Source of the DNA: PZPK01 sp965230795
GTDB lineage: Bacteria > Pseudomonadota > Gammaproteobacteria > Pseudomonadales > Oleiphilaceae
Direction: 5' to 3'
Length of the DNA: 64,000 bases
Assembly (NCBI GenBank): GCA_965230795.1
Contig: OZ246020.1
Span: forward strand, 1,922,001-1,986,000
The notes below the pieces were generated by a model. It was not told the DNA's origin. It ran no database searches and worked only from the letters and a program-made list of their open reading frames with translations. Both the position numbers and the translations under genes were made by a program. Below are positions 32,412 through 41,290 of this stretch, one piece after another (within the stretch, counting starts at the first letter, position 1; each line of letters opens with the position of its first letter).

Positions 32412-34397
32412 ATGGCAAATATCTCTTCAGTAGGCATCGGTTCAGGCGTTCTCACGAGCGACCTGATTGATAAGCTGGTTGCTGCTGAGCGCGAGCCCAC
32501 CGAAAAACGGCTGGACTTCAAGGAAGAAGAGATTACCGCAGAGCTGTCCTTATTCGGACAAATTCAGTCGGCTGTTACGGATTTGCGCTTGCCGTCACGA
32601 TCGTTGGCGGATCCCAATCTTTTTCAAAGTCTGACTGCCGAAAGTGGCAGCAGTGCTTTCAGCGCTTCGGCAACCAGTGAAGCGTCTACAGGCAGCTATA
32701 GCCTGGAAGTCACGAACCTGGCCAAGTCCCATTCGCTATCCACGGCAGAATTTTCAGACTCAGATATTACTACCATTGGGACCGGCACCTTAACGTTTAC
32801 GATCAATGATGTTTCTACCGACATTACTATTGATTCAAGCAATAACACCCTGAACGGCATTGCCAACGCGATTAATGAGACGGAAGACCTGGGTGCATCG
32901 GCGTCGGTCATTAATACAGGGTCAGGATACAAGCTGGTCATCACATCGAGCGAAACCGGCCTGGATAATGCGATTGATATCTCGGTTACCGATACCGGCG
33001 ATGGCAACGATACCGATGCGAGTGGCTTGTCGCAGTTGTCTTATACGACTGGTGCATTGAACCTCACTGAGAATCAGGCGGCTGAAGATGCGACGTTTAA
33101 TCTGAACGGTATTGCAATCAGTCGTAGTAACAACACCGTTGATGACGTTATTGAAGGTGTAACGCTCAATTTCACTAGTACAAATTCCGGTGCGCCTGCG
33201 GCTCTCAATATCACTCGCGACAATGATGCGATCGTCAGCAAGGTTGAGGAGTTTGTCGAGAAGTTTAACGCGCTCCAAAGCTTGATTAGCGAGAATACAA
33301 ACTTTAACGCTGATAACCCCGCAGCCTCTGGCTTGCTGCTTGGCGATACATCCACGCGGAATATTATCAATCAGATTCAGGGCATTCTTGGGCAGAGTAT
33401 TGCCGGCCTGGAAAATGCTTCTTCGCGCAGTCTTGCCGATCTCGGTGTCACTACCAACAAGGATTCAGGTCAGTTGGAGTTTGATAGCTCCAAACTGGTT
33501 AGTCGCTTAAATTCCGATGCCTTTTCCGTTGCTGGCGTATTTGCGGATCAGGGGCGTACGACGGATGGTCAGATCGAGTTCGTTCGCGGAGGTATCGATA
33601 CCAAGGTAGGAACTTACGCAATTGAGGTCACTCAGCTGGCAACACGCGGAACCTTGTCCGGGAACGTCGCCCTCGGTGCCACGACGACCATCGATACGGA
33701 CAACGACGAATTAAGCATAACGGTTGATGGAATTGCTTCAGGTGCTATCACCTTGGATGCTGGAGATTACACGCCCGCCGAGCTTGCGCAGGAGCTTCAG
33801 GACAAGATCAATGCAGATGCGAATATCGCGGGTGCAGGCAAATCGGTGACTGTGTCCCTGGACGGTTCGGACCAGCTGGTCATTACCTCCAATGAATATG
33901 GCAGCGAATCTTCCATTGAAATTAATTCGGTAGATACGAATTCTGCGGCGCAACTGGGCCTTGATGTGGGCGTGGGCACTGACGGAGTTGATGTCGAGGG
34001 CACGATCAACGGTGTCGCTGCGACAGGCAGTGGTCAATATTTGCTGGCAGCCGAAGGTGATGATTCAGAATCGATTCGATTGAAGGTTACCGGTGGAGCT
34101 CTGGGTGACCGCGGTACAGTGAGTTATATAGAGGGTGTTGGTGAGCAGATGGTGGATCTCATCAACAGTTTCTTGAGTTCTCAAGGTACGATTACCGCTA
34201 AGAATGAGCGTCTGAATACCCAGCTTGAAGGAATAGCGGAAGAGCGTGTTCGTCTCAATGAGCGCATCACGGCCTTAAATGATCGCCTGGTAAGACAGTT
34301 TACGGCGGCCGATATTATCATCGCGCAATTGAATAGTACGCAGGATTTTATTTCTCAACAGCTTGAGGCCATAGTGGCTTCGAACAAGAAAGATTAA
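32412..34397 (+). CDS. fliD: Flagellar filament cap protein FliD
   Basis: A 661-residue hook-associated protein 2. The N-terminus SSVGIGSGVLTSDLIDKLVAAER is the FliD_N signature, a central SGYKLVITSSETG stretch resembles flagellin-IN motifs, and the C-terminal coiled coil (EERVRLNERITALNDRLVRQFTAADIIIAQLN) is FliD_C. It is longer than the E. coli protein (about 470), as is common in marine gammaproteobacteria. It caps the growing filament and assists flagellin insertion. fliS follows 55 bp downstream. Confidence 0.94.
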   Translation: MANISSVGIGSGVLTSDLIDKLVAAEREPTEKRLDFKEEEITAELSLFGQIQSAVTDLRLPSRSLADPNLFQSLTAESGSSAFSASATSEASTGSYSLEVTNLAKSHSLSTAEFSDSDITTIGTGTLTFTINDVSTDITIDSSNNTLNGIANAINETEDLGASASVINTGSGYKLVITSSETGLDNAIDISVTDTGDGNDTDASGLSQLSYTTGALNLTENQAAEDATFNLNGIAISRSNNTVDDVIEGVTLNFTSTNSGAPAALNITRDNDAIVSKVEEFVEKFNALQSLISENTNFNADNPAASGLLLGDTSTRNIINQIQGILGQSIAGLENASSRSLADLGVTTNKDSGQLEFDSSKLVSRLNSDAFSVAGVFADQGRTTDGQIEFVRGGIDTKVGTYAIEVTQLATRGTLSGNVALGATTTIDTDNDELSITVDGIASGAITLDAGDYTPAELAQELQDKINADANIAGAGKSVTVSLDGSDQLVITSNEYGSESSIEINSVDTNSAAQLGLDVGVGTDGVDVEGTINGVAATGSGQYLLAAEGDDSESIRLKVTGGALGDRGTVSYIEGVGEQMVDLINSFLSSQGTITAKNERLNTQLEGIAEERVRLNERITALNDRLVRQFTAADIIIAQLNSTQDFISQQLEAIVASNKKD

Positions 34398-34452
34398 TCG
34401 GGTTTTAACAAAGTGTCAGCAGAGCCTGACATTAAACATCAGGAGTCACAAC

Positions 34453-34848
34453 ATGAACGCACTGCATCAGTATCAGTCCGTTAATACGCAGACAAGCGTG
34501 GTCGATGTAGATCGTCACCAGCTTATTCAGCTTTTGTTTGATGGTGCTCTGGAGCGCATCAATATGGCCAAAGCCAGGATCCAGGCTAAGGATTACGAAG
34601 GCAAGAACAAGCTGATTACCAAGTCCATGGAAATTGTGGCGGGTTTGCGAAGCTTTCTTGATCTGGACCAGGGAAAAGAGCTGGCGCAAAACCTGTATGA
34701 TCTGTATGCATATTGCGAGCGTCGTTTAGCACACGCGAACTTCCAGAATGATGTGGAAGCGCTGGATGAGGTGTCGGACCACATTCGGAAGATTCGCGAG
34801 GGCTGGATGGGTATTCGCGACGAAGCAAAAGCAAACGGCCTGATTTAA
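34453..34848 (+). CDS. fliS: Flagellin export chaperone FliS
   Basis: A 131-residue helical cytosolic chaperone that binds the flagellin C-terminus before export. The N-terminal HQYQSVNTQTSVVDVDRHQLIQLLFDGALERI and the later IVAGLRSFLDLDQGKELAQNLYDLY follow the family pattern. The start at ATG 34453 has AGGAG upstream. It is the last gene of the flagellar unit in the window. Confidence 0.95.
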   Translation: MNALHQYQSVNTQTSVVDVDRHQLIQLLFDGALERINMAKARIQAKDYEGKNKLITKSMEIVAGLRSFLDLDQGKELAQNLYDLYAYCERRLAHANFQNDVEALDEVSDHIRKIREGWMGIRDEAKANGLI

Positions 34849-34874
34849 AAGCCGTTCCCCCGCTAATAAAAATG

Positions 34875-34912
34875 AAGGATCCCCGACGTGGTCAAACGCG
34901 CAGGGGATCCCT
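34875..34912. terminator. Hairpin between fliS and htpX
   Basis: An 8-bp perfect stem GGATCCCC / GGGGATCC with an 18-nt loop lies between the convergent fliS and htpX genes. There is no clear T tract, so its action as a terminator is inferred from position. Confidence 0.45.
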
Positions 34913-34940
34913 GATTCATTTAAATTGCTACTGCTTCAAG

Positions 34941-35837
34941 CTACGGGTTTTTCGCCATCGACTGTTCTAGCGCGTGAATCCGCTTTTCAAGTGGAGGATG
35001 GGAGAGAAATAGTTCGCCGAGCTTCGAGCGTCTGAGACCGGAGATCCCAAAAGCCGTCAGCTGATCCGGCAAGTCCGATCCCCTTTGGTTATTCTGCAGC
35101 CGCCTCAGAGCACCAATCATTTTATGTGTTCCGGCCAGGCTAGCTCCACCTTCATCGGCCCGGAACTCCCGGTATCGAGAAAACCACATCACGATAATGC
35201 TGGCCAGTATTCCCAGCACGATCTCTGCGATGATGGTCGTAACCCAGAAGGCGGGGCCATGGCCCCGTTCGACCTTGAATACCGTCCGATCCACGATATG
35301 TCCAATGACGCGGCTCAAGAAGATAACAAAGGTATTTACCACGCCCTGTATCAATGAAAGCGTCACCATATCTCCGTTGGCAACATGGCTTATCTCATGG
35401 CCAAGTACTGCCTCGGCTTCATCTTTCGTCATCTGCTCCAGAAGCCCGGTACTCACTGCTACCAACGCATTGTTGCGGCTCGCACCGGTGGCAAAGGCAT
35501 TTATTTCGGGAGAACGATAAATTGCTACTTCGGGCATGCCAATTCCCGCTCTTTTAGCCTGTTCTGCCACGGTGGTGAGTAACCAGTGCTCGGTGGGATT
35601 CGATGCTTGCTGAATTACTGCGGCGCCAGTCGACTTCTTGGCCATCCATTTTGAAATCGCAAGGGAAATGAATGAGCCGCCGAATCCAAATAAAGCAGAG
35701 AAAATAAGCAGTGAATTAAAGTCGAGTCCCGTTCCTTGCTGATTGAGTATGCTTTCGACACCCAAAAGTCGCAATGAAATACTGAGAACGACAATGATTG
35801 CCAGGTTAGTAGCCAGAAATAACGCAATTCGTTTCAC
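34941..35837 (-). CDS. htpX: Membrane zinc protease HtpX
   Basis: A 298-residue inner-membrane M48 metalloprotease that degrades damaged membrane proteins. It has two N-terminal membrane helices (IALFLATNLAIIVVLSISL; LLIFSALFGFGGSFISLAI), the zinc motif VLGHEISHVANGDM, further hydrophobic segments, and the downstream zinc Glu in REFRADEGGA. I start it at GTG 35837, preceded by GGAG at 6 bp, giving a family-like VKRIALFL start; the ATG at 35870 lacks such a site. An almost ideal sigma-32 promoter lies upstream, as expected of a heat-shock gene. Confidence 0.94.
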   Translation of the reverse strand: MKRIALFLATNLAIIVVLSISLRLLGVESILNQQGTGLDFNSLLIFSALFGFGGSFISLAISKWMAKKSTGAAVIQQASNPTEHWLLTTVAEQAKRAGIGMPEVAIYRSPEINAFATGASRNNALVAVSTGLLEQMTKDEAEAVLGHEISHVANGDMVTLSLIQGVVNTFVIFLSRVIGHIVDRTVFKVERGHGPAFWVTTIIAEIVLGILASIIVMWFSRYREFRADEGGASLAGTHKMIGALRRLQNNQRGSDLPDQLTAFGISGLRRSKLGELFLSHPPLEKRIHALEQSMAKNP

Positions 35838-35883
35838 GGATTTCTCCAATTTAGAGCTAGTCAGCCACACGGCTGCAAAAAAT

Positions 35884-35911
35884 ATGTAGGGTTTAGGCAG
35901 TCTATTTCAAG
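35884..35911 (-). promoter_or_regulatory. Sigma-32 heat-shock promoter match before htpX
   Basis: Read leftward, CTTGAAA (complete -35 match) is followed by 13 bp and CCCTACAT, which is close to CCCCATNT. It lies 47 bp before the GTG start. Confidence 0.7.
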
Positions 35912-35935
35912 CGTACTAATCAAAAAATTACGTCA

Positions 35936-35963
35936 TAAAAAAAGGGCCTCGCGGCCCTTTTTC
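35936..35963 (-). terminator. Rho-independent terminator after ibpA
   Basis: The stem GGGCC / GGCCC with a TCGC loop is flanked by A and T runs on both sides. In the leftward direction it is followed by seven T. Confidence 0.8.
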
Positions 35964-35973
35964 TGAATTACGT

Positions 35974-36411
35974 TTACTTCTGTTCGATATTGCTGCCGAT
36001 TTCAATTCGGCGAGGTTTCATTGCTTCCGGAATCTCTCTCACCAAATCTATTTTTAGCAAGCCATTTTCCAGGGCCGCGCTGGTTACTCGAACATGATCT
36101 GCGAGTTCGAAGGTGCGTTCGAAATTTCGTGCAGCAATACCCTGGTGTAAAAAAGTACGCTCTTTTTCCACCGGGGCCTGTTGTCCTTTGATGGTTAGCT
36201 TGTTCTGGTTGCTCTGGATGTCCAGATCGGATTCGGCAAAACCGGCAACTGCCAATGTGATTTGGTACTGATCCTTACCCAGGGCTTCGATATTGTATGG
36301 GGGGTAACCACCATTTTTCTGGTCGCCACGAGAGGCATTTTCCAGCAGATTGAATAAATGGTCGAATCCAACAGAAGAGCGGTACAGGGGGGAAAAATCA
36401 ACAGTTCTCAT
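35974..36411 (-). CDS. ibpA: Small heat-shock protein, IbpA/Hsp20 family
   Basis: A 145-residue holdase chaperone. The N-terminus MRTVDFSPLYRSSVGFDHLF and the alpha-crystallin domain YNIEALGKDQYQITLAVAGF are typical of IbpA, with LENGLLKIDL near the C-terminus and the IxI-like RIEIG at the end. I start it at ATG 36411, with AAGGA 8 bp upstream; the TTG two codons earlier is rejected. A sigma-32 promoter and a leader of about 100 nt with hairpins precede it. Confidence 0.93.
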   Translation of the reverse strand: MRTVDFSPLYRSSVGFDHLFNLLENASRGDQKNGGYPPYNIEALGKDQYQITLAVAGFAESDLDIQSNQNKLTIKGQQAPVEKERTFLHQGIAARNFERTFELADHVRVTSAALENGLLKIDLVREIPEAMKPRRIEIGSNIEQK

Positions 36412-36514
36412 ATTCAATATCCTTCTTTAAGCAATATTTAGTGTGACACCCCATTTATGGCGATGTCTTTTCATTCATGAAAGTGAGGAGCCTCCTAGGA
36501 GCACTCCTCACAAT
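36412..36514 (-). promoter_or_regulatory. Structured ibpA leader, candidate ROSE-type RNA thermometer
   Basis: The leader holds a strong 5' hairpin (GTGAGGAG / CTCCTCAC around an inner palindrome, 36483-36511). Near the start, TTGCT lies about 5 bp before AAGGA. ROSE elements of ibpA-type genes are known to mask the ribosome site with a UYGCU strand; pairing here is inferred, not computed. Confidence 0.45.
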
Positions 36515-36520
36515 TCATAC

Positions 36521-36546
36521 ATATGGCCTGATGATTTCTTTTCAAT
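36521..36546 (-). promoter_or_regulatory. Sigma-32 heat-shock promoter match before ibpA
   Basis: Read leftward, ATTGAAA is followed by 11 bp and GGCCATAT, against CTTGAAA-N11-16-CCCCATNT. It sits immediately after the rdgC stop codon, so ibpA is separately heat-inducible. Confidence 0.6.
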
Positions 36547-36558
36547 ATCGTTGAAAAA

Positions 36559-37485
36559 TTAATTTTCCACGATGGCGCTGGTGTCTTCTCCGCCAAAACA
36601 CTCCAGAAGATCCGGGATCAGCCGATCAAGCTCCATGGCCATGATGGCAAATCCAGCATCAAATTTGCTTGCGGCGTCATCTGCTTCGGTATCGTCGAGT
36701 TTTTCCTGGAGAACATCTGCAAACTTAACGCGCTTCACGGATAGATCGGTTCCCAGTACAAAAGAAAGTGAGTCATTCCAGGTCAAACTCAGTCGCTCAA
36801 CTGACATACCGGCATCAAGATTCTGTTTGATTTGTTCCGTGTCCAGCTCCAATCCTTTGTACTTGATGCTGCCTTTTTCTTCACCGTTGGCGATCAGCTC
36901 ACATTCGTAACCAATTTCAAAGCCCTTGGGGGTGTGTTCCTCTCCCGTAACCCATGCGCCCATCAAGGTTGAGGGCGATTGTTTGACTTCCGGAACGCGT
37001 ATGGGCAATGAGCCAATGGTTTTGCGCAAGTGGCTGCTGAATTCGTCCGCCTGATTGTTGGAGCTTGAATTAATGACCATGTAGCCGGAAGCAGGGCACA
37101 GGTAGGCGAAGTAGCGTTGGGTTCGGGTAAACGATTTTGGCAGCAGTTCTGATGTAACCTGCTCCTTAAGTTCCGATTTTTCTTTACGACTTACTTTTCG
37201 ATGTTGTTGTTCCTCAATTTCGGCAGCGCGTAAGGCAACTTGCTCGTTTACAACCGCGCTGGGTAAAATCCGTTCCTGTTTTTGCAGGCATATCATCCAG
37301 TATTTATCGGTGACATGAACAAACTCCTGAGCCTTGTTGCCCAAAACAGGTGCCCAGCCTAACTGAGTCGTGTCTCCGGGGCCGCAAGGTTTAAAAGGGG
37401 CGTTTGCGAGGGCCTCCTCCAATTGTGTGTTGCTAAGTTCGAAAGGTTTGCTGAAGCGATAAAAAAGGATGTTCTTGAACCACAT
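36559..37485 (-). CDS. rdgC: Recombination-associated protein RdgC
   Basis: A 308-residue ring-forming DNA-binding protein that limits RecA loading and promotes replication restart and recombination. The N-terminus MWFKNILFYRFSKPFELS and GWAPVLG are highly typical, as are the acidic C-terminus and LPKSFTRTQRYFAYLCP. Its length is that of the family. It is transcribed leftward and is divergent from the glutaredoxin-like gene with a 139-bp gap. Confidence 0.95.
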   Translation of the reverse strand: MWFKNILFYRFSKPFELSNTQLEEALANAPFKPCGPGDTTQLGWAPVLGNKAQEFVHVTDKYWMICLQKQERILPSAVVNEQVALRAAEIEEQQHRKVSRKEKSELKEQVTSELLPKSFTRTQRYFAYLCPASGYMVINSSSNNQADEFSSHLRKTIGSLPIRVPEVKQSPSTLMGAWVTGEEHTPKGFEIGYECELIANGEEKGSIKYKGLELDTEQIKQNLDAGMSVERLSLTWNDSLSFVLGTDLSVKRVKFADVLQEKLDDTEADDAASKFDAGFAIMAMELDRLIPDLLECFGGEDTSAIVEN

Positions 37486-37624
37486 AGTTTGAGTATTGAC
37501 CTATATTGTTGGAAAAGTTCAGGGCAATCGAAGGATTGTTTGTGCGGTTCGAATTATGCGTATCAGATGTAAAAAAACCAAGTGGAATACGTTTTAAATT
37601 ACTTTAAAAATAGGTTGTAAGTTT

Positions 37625-37912
37625 TTGAATTCAAAAAAACCGAATAAAACAGTGATACTGTATACCACTTCCGGGTGTCATTTATGTGATCAAGCGGAGA
37701 AGGTGTTTCGTATCTGTTTAGCTGCGATGGAGCTTGAGGCTCAGCCGGTCCTGGAGAAAGTGGATGTCGCCGATGACCCCGAGCTTTTTGCGCTATACGG
37801 CGAGAGTATTCCGGTCCTGCAAATTGTGGGTATTCCAGTCGCACTGTACTGGCCATTTAACGAGAAAATGCTCGAAGATTATTTCGATACGTTTTTAGGT
37901 ATGAAGGATTGA
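37625..37912 (+). CDS. Glutaredoxin-like / DUF836 family protein
   Basis: A 95-residue thioredoxin-fold protein. The strand ILYTTSGCHLCDQAE contains a CxxC (CHLC) redox site, and ESIPVLQIVGI supplies the cis-Pro. This is the glutaredoxin-like DUF836 pattern. The start is taken as TTG 37625, with a weak AGG upstream; a shorter form from GTG in codon 10 would lose the start of the first strand. It overlaps or abuts yaaA (5 bp apart), implying cotranscription with an oxidative-stress gene. Confidence 0.75.
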   Translation: MNSKKPNKTVILYTTSGCHLCDQAEKVFRICLAAMELEAQPVLEKVDVADDPELFALYGESIPVLQIVGIPVALYWPFNEKMLEDYFDTFLGMKD

Positions 37913-37917
37913 TCAAG

Positions 37918-38700
37918 ATGTTATTTGTTGTTTCTCCAGCTAAATCCCTGGACTTTGAAAGCGCATCACTATTGGATGTTCATACAAATCCAGAGTTTGT
38001 CGACGAGGCCTCACAACTGGTTGGGGTGCTAAAGAAAATGAGTTCCCAGGATGTACAGTCTCTGATGGGGGTGAGTGAAAAGATCGCTGAATTGAATGTT
38101 GAGCGTTTCAATAGCTGGACAAAACAATTTACACCAGCCAATTCGAAACAGGCGATTTACGCATTCAAGGGCGATGTTTACACCGGCATCGGCGTTGCAA
38201 GTTGTGACCAGGAACAGGTTGATTACTTTCAAAAGCACCTGCGAATTTTGTCTGGACTCTATGGGCTCCTCAAGCCTCTGGATTTAATGCAAGCCTACCG
38301 CCTGGAAATGGGGACGAAGCTGGAAACACCAGACGGCAAGGGGCTTTACCAATTCTGGGGTGACAAGTTAACAGATCGCCTGAATCTGGAGCTGGATCTG
38401 GAAGAAGGAGCGGTTTTGGTGAATCTAGCCTCAAATGAGTATTTCAAATCCATTAAGCCCAAGAAAATTCATGCGCGTATCGTTACGCCAATTTTTAAAG
38501 ATCTCAAAAATGGCAGCTATAAGATCGTGAGCTTTTACGCTAAAAAGGCGAGGGGATTAATGGTGCGCTATGCGGCCGACCGTAAGGTAACCGACGTTGA
38601 AGCGCTTAAAGGCTTTGATTATGAGGGCTACGCTTTCAACGAATCGATGTCTACTGCAGATGACTGGGTGTTTACGCGTGACAACGTCCCCGGGAAGTGA
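37918..38700 (+). CDS. yaaA: Peroxide stress protein YaaA (DUF328)
   Basis: A 260-residue protein of the UPF0246 family, which in E. coli lowers intracellular iron and protects against peroxide. The start MLFVVSPAKSLDFES is typical, with YAFKGDVYTGI, LSGLYGLLKPLDLMQAYRLEMG and the C-terminal FYAKKARGLMVRYA. ATG 37918 was chosen because homology begins there; AAGGA lies about 10 bp upstream. It is followed within 5 bp by an acyltransferase gene. Confidence 0.95.
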   Translation: MLFVVSPAKSLDFESASLLDVHTNPEFVDEASQLVGVLKKMSSQDVQSLMGVSEKIAELNVERFNSWTKQFTPANSKQAIYAFKGDVYTGIGVASCDQEQVDYFQKHLRILSGLYGLLKPLDLMQAYRLEMGTKLETPDGKGLYQFWGDKLTDRLNLELDLEEGAVLVNLASNEYFKSIKPKKIHARIVTPIFKDLKNGSYKIVSFYAKKARGLMVRYAADRKVTDVEALKGFDYEGYAFNESMSTADDWVFTRDNVPGK

Positions 38701-38704
38701 GTTG

Positions 38705-39502
38705 GTGGTAAATAAAAATAGCTCCGTGATTTCGGGCGTACCCATGCGGGGGCGACAAACATACCGCTTCGCGCGACTGGGTTTGAATCTTTTTGCCGGT
38801 AGTGCGTTCATTCAATCCTGTTTTCAGTTTCCGTCAATTTCTAAAATTGATCAGCGCTATCTCAACGATTACGGGTTGTTTCGTTTTTGGGTAGATGATC
38901 TTAAACGATCCATGAATACAGAGATTCATGTGCATGGTCGCCCGATGCAGCAGGAGGGGATGTTTGTATCGAACCACATCTCATGGCTCGATACGATTAT
39001 TCTGAATCGGGTCAAAGCCCTGAGTTTTGTTGCCCGGCATGATCTCGCCGAATGGCCTTTTCTGGGAAAATTTACACAGCGTATGAGCTCTGTGTTTATT
39101 GATCGCAGCAACAAATTTCAGGCATACCGATCTATCCCGGCTTTGGAAGAGCGATTAAATCAGGGGCGTTCTGTCGTTGTTTTCCCGGAATCCACAACCT
39201 CAGACGGTACAGGGTTACTGCCGTTTTATCCCATGTTTTATGAGGCGGCGGTGAGAACGCGCAGCATGATACAGCCAATCGCTATTCGTTACACGGATGG
39301 TCTGGGGAAGCAGATTGTAGAGCCGGCCTTCATCAATGAAGACAGCTTTCTGGACACTCTTTCGAGAATTTTATGGGTAGATAAGGTGCATGCACATCTC
39401 TGTTTTTTGGAGCCCATCGATGCTCAAAAGGTAGGAAGGAAGAAAGCCTGCGCCTTGTCACGAGATCAAATTCAGCAAGCCCTGGTACAGTTTGGACGTT
39501 AG
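38705..39502 (+). CDS. PlsC-family lysophospholipid acyltransferase
   Basis: A 265-residue membrane-associated acyltransferase. It has the HX4D motif in FVSNHISWLDT, FIDRSNKF, the FPESTTSDGTGLLPF block (EGT-type) and MIQPIAIRY. An N-terminal hydrophobic stretch anchors it. The start is uncertain: GTG 38705, TTG 38702, GTG 38726 and ATG 38744 are all in frame. I prefer GTG 38705 because GGGAAGTGAG precedes it and it follows the yaaA stop directly. It transfers a fatty acyl group in phospholipid or ornithine-lipid synthesis; the acceptor is unknown. Confidence 0.8.
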   Translation: MVNKNSSVISGVPMRGRQTYRFARLGLNLFAGSAFIQSCFQFPSISKIDQRYLNDYGLFRFWVDDLKRSMNTEIHVHGRPMQQEGMFVSNHISWLDTIILNRVKALSFVARHDLAEWPFLGKFTQRMSSVFIDRSNKFQAYRSIPALEERLNQGRSVVVFPESTTSDGTGLLPFYPMFYEAAVRTRSMIQPIAIRYTDGLGKQIVEPAFINEDSFLDTLSRILWVDKVHAHLCFLEPIDAQKVGRKKACALSRDQIQQALVQFGR

Positions 39503-39552
39503 CCGTCTGGAGAAAGGTGTGGGCAGTGCTCACCGCACTTGAGGTCGAAAAC

Positions 39553-39584
39553 AAAAAAGCTCCGCTATGCGGAGCTTTTTTGTT
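39553..39584. terminator. Bidirectional terminator between the acyltransferase and gltA
   Basis: The perfect stem AAAAAGCTCCGC / GCGGAGCTTTTT with a TAT loop serves both convergent genes. Confidence 0.9.
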
Positions 39585-39599
39585 TTACATCACAACGAA

Positions 39600-40871
39600 C
39601 TAAGCAGGGTAATCGCGCTTGTCGTATCCGGTGTAAAGCTGACGAGGACGACCAATACGATAATTCTCGCTTACCATTTCGTTCCAGTGAGCGAACCAGC
39701 CTATGGTGCGGGACATGGCGAAAATTACAGTAAACATTGACTCTGGAATGCCAATCGCCTTAAGGATTATACCTGAATAGAAATCAACATTCGGATACAG
39801 CTTACGTTCAACGAAATACTCATCTTCCAGGGCGATTTGCTCCAGTTTCTTGGCGATCTTGAGCAGGGGATCGTTTTCGAGTCCAAGAGTTGTAAGTACT
39901 TCTTCACAGGTCTCACGCATCACTTTGGCCCTGGGGTCAAAATTCTTATATACGCGGTGGCCGAAGCCCATCAGCCTGAATGGATCGTTCTTGTCTTTCG
40001 CTTTGGCAACAAACTCTTCGATACGGGATTCGTCTCCAATCTGATTCAGCATGGTCAGAACCGCTTCATTGGCACCACCATGCGCAGGCCCCCAAAGTGC
40101 AGCGATACCTGAAGCGATACAGGCAAACGGGTTGGCGCCGGTTGAGCCCGCCAGACGGACGGTTGAGGTGGATGCATTCTGCTCATGGTCCGCATGTAGC
40201 ATGAAAATTCGATCCATCGCTTTGGCGATCACCGGCTCGAAAGTAACATCGCCCGCCGGAGTGCTGAACATCATGTGCAGGAAGTTTTCTGCATAGTCCA
40301 GATCGTTTCGTGGATACATGAATGGTTGACCGATGGAGTACTTGTAGCACATTGCTGCCAGCGTCGGCATCTTGGCGATCAGACGAAAACCGGCAATCTC
40401 CCGATGTTGCTTGTCTGAAATATCCATGGAGTCGTGATAGAACGCAGAAAGCGCGCCGACAACGCCACACATGATTGCCATTGGGTGGGCGTCGCGTCTG
40501 AAGCCTCTGAAGAAATGGTTTACCTGGTCATGCACCATTGTGTGGTTGCGGACCGTTGCGCGAAAAGCCTTGGATTGCTCTGGAGTAGGCAGTTCTCCAT
40601 GAAGTAACAGGTGGCAGAGTTCGAGGTAGTCTGACTTCTCCGCCAATTGTTCGATGGGATAGCCTCGGTGCAGGAGAACGCCTTTGCCGCCATCGATAAA
40701 AGTGATTTTAGACTCACACGCAGCAGTTGATACGAAGCCCGGGTCATACGTAAACAGCCCTTCAGAAACCAGGCTTCTAACGTCGATTACGTCGGGACCC
40801 ACAGAACCGGAATAAATGGGTAAATCGATGGTCTTACCATCTACCGATAACTGAGCTTTCTTATCAGTCAT
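39600..40871 (-). CDS. gltA: Citrate synthase
   Basis: A 423-residue type II citrate synthase that condenses oxaloacetate with acetyl-CoA. The catalytic histidines are in HADHEQNAST and GFGHRVYKNFDPRA, with the Asp in VDFYSGI. The N-terminal small domain (KTIDLPIYSGSVGPDVID) is the hexameric, NADH-regulated Gram-negative type. ATG 40871 is preceded by GGAGAG. It is divergent from the sdh operon, with a separate sigma-70 promoter 300 bp upstream. Confidence 0.98.
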   Translation of the reverse strand: MTDKKAQLSVDGKTIDLPIYSGSVGPDVIDVRSLVSEGLFTYDPGFVSTAACESKITFIDGGKGVLLHRGYPIEQLAEKSDYLELCHLLLHGELPTPEQSKAFRATVRNHTMVHDQVNHFFRGFRRDAHPMAIMCGVVGALSAFYHDSMDISDKQHREIAGFRLIAKMPTLAAMCYKYSIGQPFMYPRNDLDYAENFLHMMFSTPAGDVTFEPVIAKAMDRIFMLHADHEQNASTSTVRLAGSTGANPFACIASGIAALWGPAHGGANEAVLTMLNQIGDESRIEEFVAKAKDKNDPFRLMGFGHRVYKNFDPRAKVMRETCEEVLTTLGLENDPLLKIAKKLEQIALEDEYFVERKLYPNVDFYSGIILKAIGIPESMFTVIFAMSRTIGWFAHWNEMVSENYRIGRPRQLYTGYDKRDYPA

Positions 40872-41179
40872 GGTGCTCTCCTGTTACAGATGTTTGTCTT
40901 AGCGGCTCCCGGCTCCCAGTAAAGGGATAGCAGCCACCAAAGGAAAAAGTTCGCGCATTATGACAAATAGCTTCACTATAGTCATCTTACCTTCATTGAC
41001 CAACAATGAATCATCCTGATGGACGATCTCGCTTGGCTTTTTACTCGACGAACCAAGATGGTGCTTGAGTAAAAGATGAGGTTTTGTCAGCCCTAATGTG
41101 GTGCGCAAAAGTCTGTTTTCTTTCGCATAACCGTTTGTTTCTCTGCACAAATTGGGCAGATTAACATGAGGGCGCGTCA

Positions 41180-41207
41180 ACTATAGGGAGTAAAATAAAA
41201 TTGTCAA
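41180..41207 (-). promoter_or_regulatory. Sigma-70 promoter for gltA
   Basis: Read leftward, TTGACA (perfect -35) is followed by 16 bp and TATAGT (5 of 6). Confidence 0.7.
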
Positions 41208-41261
41208 ACATCCGCTTGTAAAGCCCGGTATCGGCAAGTAAATGCGAACTGAAGCACATGT

Positions 41262-41290
41262 TTGTATTTGTGTAACTTAGTCCCTATAAT
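41262..41290 (+). promoter_or_regulatory. Sigma-70 promoter for the sdh operon
   Basis: TTGTAT (4 of 6) is followed by 17 bp and TATAAT (perfect -10, 41285-41290). Confidence 0.65.

Noticed and set aside
34941..36417. Horizontal transfer or phage origin of the heat-shock pair
   Set aside because: Genes, promoters and terminators look like normal chromosomal housekeeping, with no integrase, att site or tRNA disruption.
40899..41180. A 93-codon leftward ORF upstream of gltA
   Set aside because: It lies in the gltA leader, has no recognisable homology or ribosome site, and its start coincides with the promoter.
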